This document shows, one piece after another, positions 12,731-16,976 of a stretch of DNA of 16,976 nt. Each line of letters starts with the position of its first letter. The stretch's first letter is position 1. Location of the stretch: contig CAJUCG010000043.1 of NCBI GenBank assembly GCA_910585065.1, forward strand, positions 1 through 16,976, read 5' to 3'. The notes below the pieces were generated by a model, which made no database searches, had not been told where the DNA came from, and saw only the letters and a program-made list of their open reading frames with translations. A program made the translations under genes and the position numbers. This DNA is from an uncultured Lachnospiraceae bacterium. Lineage in GTDB: Bacteria > Bacillota > Clostridia > Lachnospirales > Lachnospiraceae.

Positions 12731-15694
12731 CTATTTTTCTTCGTAGAGCGGCAGATTAAATTCCTTGCGCTTATAATCAATCTCAGAATTGATCAGGAGA
12801 ACTTTATCCATCAATTCCTCTCTCGGCGACACGGAGTCCGTCTTCGTGGTTACGCGGTAGAATGCGTTGTTGACATTGCGCCAGGAGAAATATCCGCCCG
12901 GAACCTGCGGGATTCCCCTTACCTGTGAAAACTGGCTCATCAGAGCTTCCCTCTCCGTATTCGGCCAAGGAAGTGCCTCGAACGCCTCAAGGTTTGCCGT
13001 GGCAATACGCGCCGCAGAACCCATCAAGGACTCCATCTCGCGGCCGTAGTCAATCTGTGTCTGCGCTGAGGTCCACCATTTTAAGAACTCCCAGGAAGCG
13101 GCAGTATCCGCATTGTCCTCCATCATAATGCAGGCCGCGCCAGTACTGCCGACAGTATTATCGACCGTGCCGTCCTCGCGCTTTACTCCCGGAACTGGAG
13201 CCATCCCCCAAAGTCCCTTGATATCCGGTGCGGATACCTGGAGATTATTGTAGAGTGTATAATCCGAGATAATGATCGGGCACTCGCCGAGGCGGAAACG
13301 CTCATCAACCACTGTCGCCTGGTCAAGCTTGTAATCTGTATAGAATTCACAGTATTCTTTAAAGGCATTGATCGCCGCGTCCGAATCGAGTGCGGAGCGG
13401 GATGCATCCTCATTGTAGTAATTGCCGCCATTCTGATAGAGAATCATCGCGAAAATGTTTTCGCCAGGAAGCATACCGATCTCCATCTGGTTCTTGCTAA
13501 GAACCGTCATTACCACCTTGACTTCATCCCAGGTCGTTGGAATTTCAAGGTTCAATTCTTTTAAGATATCCTTGCGGTAGAACATCATCGGGAAGGTCTG
13601 TGTCTCCGGAAGACCGTAGGTTGCACCGTCAAACTGGAATGCCTCCATCGCGCTCGCGTTAAAGCGGGAAGTCACCTCAGAAAGATCGTCAAACTGACTC
13701 AGATCCGCCACCGCATTTCGAAGCCCGTAATTCATTGGCAAGTCGTTGCCGACTTGGATTGCGACATCCGGACCCTGTCCTGCCAAGGTTGCCTGCAAAA
13801 GTGTACCCATATCGACAATCATCACATTGACACTAATACCGGTTTGGTTGGTAAAGGTCTTATCTACCAGGGATTTAATTACATTTGCCTGGTCACGCCC
13901 GGAACCAACCCAGAGAGTGATGGAGCGCGTATTGCCCTCTGTCACATTGCCGATCTGGTTATAATCAATCACAAAGGAATAGTAGAGTCTGGTAAATTCA
14001 TAAAAGATCTTCGACCAGAATCCATTGTTCTTTACCTTTGTGTTAACTCCCGGTGCTGTGATATAGATAGTATCTAGCTGCAAAGGCTGTTCGAGTGCGG
14101 AAGTCACCCAGGTGCCGAGAGCGCGGACATTTACCTTGTAGGAGGAAATGACTTTTACAAAACGCTCCGGATCTTTTACCAGTTCCTCAAGCTGATCGCT
14201 CATTGTGATAAGAGCGGTCTCCTTGTCGCTTGAACGCCCGGTTACGGTGCGCAGCTCCTTAATCACCTCCAAGAGTTCATTCATCACACTTTCCATCTCG
14301 CCCTTTACTTCCGGAAGAGATGCCTCAATCTGATAGTCGCGGTAAGCATCCGGCGTAACACCTGTAATGCGGATGATCTTGCGGTAGGTCGCATTTAGCT
14401 GAGTCACACACTCTTGAACTCTGCTGATAATGGTAGAGAACTCACCAAGCACTGTCTGCATACGCAAAGTGTGATGCCCCGCCTCAAGATAGATCTTGTA
14501 TGCCTCGCCGTTCTCATCGGAGAGCGTATCCATTCTCCAGGTCTGTTCATAGGTAAATCCATAGTCATTTAATTCCTCGAAAGGAACTGTTCCGTCAATC
14601 ATTATTTTTCTGGAAACGTAAAGTCCTTTAACAAAATTTTGTCTTGCGTGAAATGAGATATTGTAGTATCCGCTCTCAGCTACATCAAACTCCCATTCAA
14701 TCCACTGGTTGACAAGCCGCCAGGAATTGCCGCCAATAGTATTGTTTAACAATGCTTTCGCACTTGTGGGATAAACGCCAGGAGAAGACTGATCCTGAGT
14801 CGGGTAGAGCATCTGCGAGGAAGCTTTCACCGCGTTCTCCGCCTCAATGCGGATTGTTTCCGCCGATGCATCCTTTGCGCCCGATGCATCCCACTGTGCT
14901 TTTTTCTCAGTGTAGGAAGCTACCTTTTCTGTGTTCGAAAGCGTTACACGGCGCAGAATCATCGGCTCGCGCCTTGAAATAATCGTGATGGTATGCTTTC
15001 CCGCCGTCAGATAAATGGCAAGACGGTCGGTGATATAGCCATCCGCATCGTAGAGATAGCTATTTTCCATCCACTCCGGTGCCTCCGCCATCGAAGGTTT
15101 TAAATCGTTGCCCTGGTTATCCTTTACCCAGTTCTTCACCAGAATGCCATCCTTATTAACTACTGTGTCCTCCACCGTGTTTTTCCACACGCGCTGAAAT
15201 TCTACAAGTGCGAGCTGACTGTACGGAAGCTTTCCATCCACAAAAAATGCCCTCTGGATATCCGCGGAATTGCCCTCCACTGGATAATAGTCAAGGGAAA
15301 GTTCGTAAAACCCTTCTGTGCGGATATCAACTTCGTACTCAATGAGCCCCTCATCCTCCATACGCACCGAAGTCCCTTCCATCCCCTCGTAATTTTCATA
15401 GACCGTCGGTGTTGTCTCAACATCTTTGCCGTCTGCGCCAATTTCTCCCGCGCTAAAACGAACATAGTCAGCAGCGTCAATCACATAGGATTCATCCGGA
15501 TGCACATCATTATACTGCGCGATATACTCTTGATAGCTAAGAATCGACGCATCGATGGAATGAGTTGCAACAGTTTCCTCGTAGTCATCAAGCGGCACAT
15601 CCGTTTTTGCCTGTACGGCTGTCACCGGAGAAATAAGGACTGCGCCTGAAAGCAGGAATGCTGTCATTCTTTTTCGCATCTTTTTTCCCATCAT
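12731..15694 (-). CDS. Large solute-binding protein with two carbohydrate-binding-like modules and no lipobox
   Basis: The 987-residue exported protein would capture a carbohydrate for the permeases directly downstream. A signal peptide (about 1-29, cleavage after VQA) has no cysteine, so it is not a lipoprotein. About 70-250 and 280-428 are two related beta-rich modules with the look of CBM6/CBM35-type galactose-binding-like domains: both have FYELSL/YYNISF strands, a VDG/IDG turn and LTAGKHTI/LEAGHHTL endings. A helical linker spans about 430-585. About 590-987 is a full-size family 1 binding domain (ITLWVGSG, DVAIQVGNDLP, YGLPETQTFPMMFYRKDIL, WEFLKWWTS). The start is the first of two adjacent ATGs, with AGGAG five bases upstream. 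An open extension to 16099 lies inside the neighbouring gene and is not coding. A single-polypeptide glycan-trapping and delivery role is inferred. Confidence 0.9.
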   Translation of the reverse strand: MMGKKMRKRMTAFLLSGAVLISPVTAVQAKTDVPLDDYEETVATHSIDASILSYQEYIAQYNDVHPDESYVIDAADYVRFSAGEIGADGKDVETTPTVYENYEGMEGTSVRMEDEGLIEYEVDIRTEGFYELSLDYYPVEGNSADIQRAFFVDGKLPYSQLALVEFQRVWKNTVEDTVVNKDGILVKNWVKDNQGNDLKPSMAEAPEWMENSYLYDADGYITDRLAIYLTAGKHTITIISRREPMILRRVTLSNTEKVASYTEKKAQWDASGAKDASAETIRIEAENAVKASSQMLYPTQDQSSPGVYPTSAKALLNNTIGGNSWRLVNQWIEWEFDVAESGYYNISFHARQNFVKGLYVSRKIMIDGTVPFEELNDYGFTYEQTWRMDTLSDENGEAYKIYLEAGHHTLRMQTVLGEFSTIISRVQECVTQLNATYRKIIRITGVTPDAYRDYQIEASLPEVKGEMESVMNELLEVIKELRTVTGRSSDKETALITMSDQLEELVKDPERFVKVISSYKVNVRALGTWVTSALEQPLQLDTIYITAPGVNTKVKNNGFWSKIFYEFTRLYYSFVIDYNQIGNVTEGNTRSITLWVGSGRDQANVIKSLVDKTFTNQTGISVNVMIVDMGTLLQATLAGQGPDVAIQVGNDLPMNYGLRNAVADLSQFDDLSEVTSRFNASAMEAFQFDGATYGLPETQTFPMMFYRKDILKELNLEIPTTWDEVKVVMTVLSKNQMEIGMLPGENIFAMILYQNGGNYYNEDASRSALDSDAAINAFKEYCEFYTDYKLDQATVVDERFRLGECPIIISDYTLYNNLQVSAPDIKGLWGMAPVPGVKREDGTVDNTVGSTGAACIMMEDNADTAASWEFLKWWTSAQTQIDYGREMESLMGSAARIATANLEAFEALPWPNTEREALMSQFSQVRGIPQVPGGYFSWRNVNNAFYRVTTKTDSVSPREELMDKVLLINSEIDYKRKEFNLPLYEEK

Positions 15695-15711
15695 CTTCTC
15701 TCCTTCTTTCA

Positions 15712-16386
15712 TTATTCGTAATACCATGATTTGTCTCCCTCCGGCTTTGGCGGCATATATTTTTTTAATACCGGCTCCACCAGATAAGTTGAGGCAAAGC
15801 ACCAGATGCCCGGCAGCAAGAAAAGCATTGCAAGCATCAGGGAGGTACCCGCTTCTGACTGTGCCGCGGATACAGCAGAATACAAAAATACCCCACAAAT
15901 GCCTGTGCCGGCCATGAGTAATATCGTAACAGGCAGATGCCTGAAGACCATGACGGATGCCATTCTCGCAAGAGGACGCATCCGTATGGAGAAACGTGAG
16001 AGTACCGGACAGATATAAATTACAAACCCGGCATAAAAAAACAGTAAAATCAGATAGATCATAGCAAACGCTGTACTCTGTTTTGTCTGCGCCTGCCATG
16101 CCACCTTGAAATTAAACGTAAGTAAAAGCCCAAGTGCCACAAGGACAAGGCTTAATGGAACCCCCCGCGCCAGATTATTTTTAAAGGAGGTAAAAAATTC
16201 CCGGAACGCGTATCCATGCCCCCTGCGAATGGATTTTATCGTCGCATAGTAAAATGCAGTGGTCGCTGGGATTATCGTAACAACTGGGAGGCAACATAAA
16301 AGCCAGATAATATTCAGCAAAATCAAATGCCCTATTTTATCTAAGAACTGGTAAAATGGACCGTCCGACGAAAAAAAGCCGCCCAA
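15712..16386 (-). CDS. YesL/DUF624-family membrane protein
   Basis: The N-terminal half carries the family's hallmark: a hydrophobic stretch NIIWLLCCLPVVTIIPATTA followed by FYYATIKSIRRGHGYAFREFF. About five membrane spans are visible (near 18-40, 75-97, 105-128, 146-170 and 185-205), with a basic C-terminal tail ending KSWYYE. YesL-type proteins occur in sugar-importer operons of Firmicutes and their role is not established; a structural or accessory part in uptake is usually assumed. I place the start at TTG 16386 because GAGGTGA lies five bases upstream. A GTG three codons earlier overlaps that ribosome site and has none of its own. The gene ends 17 bases before the large binding-protein gene. 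Confidence 0.88.
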   Translation of the reverse strand: MGGFFSSDGPFYQFLDKIGHLILLNIIWLLCCLPVVTIIPATTAFYYATIKSIRRGHGYAFREFFTSFKNNLARGVPLSLVLVALGLLLTFNFKVAWQAQTKQSTAFAMIYLILLFFYAGFVIYICPVLSRFSIRMRPLARMASVMVFRHLPVTILLMAGTGICGVFLYSAVSAAQSEAGTSLMLAMLFLLPGIWCFASTYLVEPVLKKYMPPKPEGDKSWYYE

Positions 16387-16391
16387 ATATA

Positions 16392-16398
16392 TCACCTC
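16392..16398 (-). promoter_or_regulatory. Ribosome site that decides a TTG start for the DUF624 gene
   Basis: GAGGTGA on the minus strand is followed after five bases by TTG 16386-16384. The GTG inside the motif (16395-16393) is itself in frame and would be picked by a longest-frame rule, but upstream of it there is only an AT-rich stretch with no ribosome site. The later TTG is therefore the better start, giving a 224-residue protein. Confidence 0.65.
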
Positions 16399-16421
16399 AC
16401 ATTCTGTTGTTCGTTCTAAAT

Positions 16422-16976
16422 CTAGTCGCGGATTGGATAATTTTTTAGATCGGGCAATTCAGAAAAGGTAATCACTGCATCGTGGGAGTAAACTTTCTTT
16501 ACCATCTCCTCCTCCGTATATTTCTCGGAAAGGCGGTTTAAACTGCTGTTTACCAATACAAACTCCCCGCTCCAGGTAGCAAAAAATCCCCACATCGCCC
16601 CGTCCCTGATTGCCAAATCCGGATCGAAAAGACAGCCGTTCTCGGAGAGAACAATCATCTTGCGCTCTTTTGTGTACTCTGATGCCTCAAGAAATTTCTT
16701 TATCTGCGAAGTGTAGACGCGCTCACCCGGATAGATGTCTTCGCCGATAATATCTACATACTCATCGCCCGGATACCAGTCTGCTGCCTGCCCGTTCCAA
16801 ACCCAGATCAGATTGTTCAGACCATGATAGTTAGTCAGGCGATCATAGAGCAGAAGATATAATTCTTTGTAGGCATCCGCGCCCGCATTGCCCCACCAAA
16901 ACCACCCGCCGGAAGCCTCGTGCAGCGGTCTCCACAACACTGGAACTCCCGCTTCCTGCAATCGCTTTAACTGCTC
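16422..16976 (-). CDS. GH26-family beta-mannanase-like glycoside hydrolase, C-terminal part
   Basis: The frame is open to the right window edge, and 184 residues are visible. WRPLHEASGGWFWWG carries the GH26 acid/base glutamate (residue 20 of the fragment, codon at 16919-16917). VLSENG carries the nucleophile glutamate (fragment residue 112, codon 16643-16641). Between them lie VWNGQ, WYPGDEYVDIIGEDIYPG and other conserved GH26 features. Family members mostly hydrolyse beta-1,4-mannan bonds; a few act on other beta-glucans or xylan, so the substrate is inferred. Signal peptide and any binding modules would be outside the window, so its location is unknown. The gene ends 35 bases before the DUF624 start and appears to head or continue the operon, giving it a clear glycan-uptake theme. 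Confidence 0.92.
   Translation of the reverse strand, partial: EQLKRLQEAGVPVLWRPLHEASGGWFWWGNAGADAYKELYLLLYDRLTNYHGLNNLIWVWNGQAADWYPGDEYVDIIGEDIYPGERVYTSQIKKFLEASEYTKERKMIVLSENGCLFDPDLAIRDGAMWGFFATWSGEFVLVNSSLNRLSEKYTEEEMVKKVYSHDAVITFSELPDLKNYPIRD

Noticed and set aside
12712..12780. Upstream ATG start for the outer permease of the first pair
   Set aside because: It would overlap the preceding binding-protein gene and lacks a good ribosome site, whereas ATG 12711 follows AGGAGGAGG at normal spacing.
15695..16099. Upstream extension of the large binding-protein frame by about 135 codons
   Set aside because: It lies entirely inside the DUF624 gene in another frame, has no ribosome site, and would bury the signal peptide. 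The ATG pair at 15694/15691 has AGGAG and starts a clean signal sequence.
1..16976. CRISPR array, tRNA or rRNA gene, insertion sequence or prophage signs
   Set aside because: No regularly spaced repeat-spacer pattern, cloverleaf-like segment, transposase or integrase sequence, or target-site duplication was seen. Composition is even across the operon.

Overview
The window is about 17 kb of moderate-GC Firmicute DNA. It looks like a gut or rumen Lachnospiraceae-type clostridium. The grounds are strong AGGAGG ribosome sites, Thr/Pro-rich linkers after the lipoboxes, and sugar ABC importers without their own ATPase gene. YesL/DUF624, DUF5696 and GH26 proteins sit together. The exact genus cannot be read from the sequence.

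All supported genes lie on the minus strand and read from the right end to the left as what appears to be one long operon. In transcription order they are: the 3' part of a GH26 beta-mannanase-like enzyme (16422-16976); a YesL/DUF624 membrane protein (15712-16386); a 987-residue solute-binding protein carrying two extra carbohydrate-binding-like modules (12731-15694); two importer permeases (11758-12711, 10864-11757); a membrane-anchored NHL beta-propeller protein (9355-10848); a Yip1-family membrane protein (8726-9358); a membrane-anchored DUF5696 protein (6071-8713); a second permease pair (5157-6074, 4177-5139); a lipoprotein with a binding-like module and repeats (1946-4060); and a lipid-anchored solute-binding protein (333-1826). 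A strong intrinsic terminator at 268-298 closes the operon. Genes are separated by 0-20 bases or overlap by 4, except before the last two genes. Those two are preceded by leaders of about 115 bases, each containing a long GC-rich hairpin.

The working picture is a surface system for a beta-mannoside-type or related polysaccharide. GH26 would cut the polymer, the two binding proteins and the repeat lipoprotein would capture fragments, and two distinct permease pairs would import them using an ATPase encoded elsewhere. Between the two importers lies a three-gene block (NHL propeller, Yip1, DUF5696) made entirely of envelope proteins with no assigned activity. This is the most intriguing part of the window.

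Left of the terminator, bases 36-267 are AT-rich and non-coding. They hold a good sigma-70 type promoter for the next minus-strand gene, whose first 11 codons occupy 1-35. The promoter is preceded by helically phased GCAAAA-like repeats and bracketed by two copies of a perfect 15-bp direct repeat, suggesting a regulated transcription unit.
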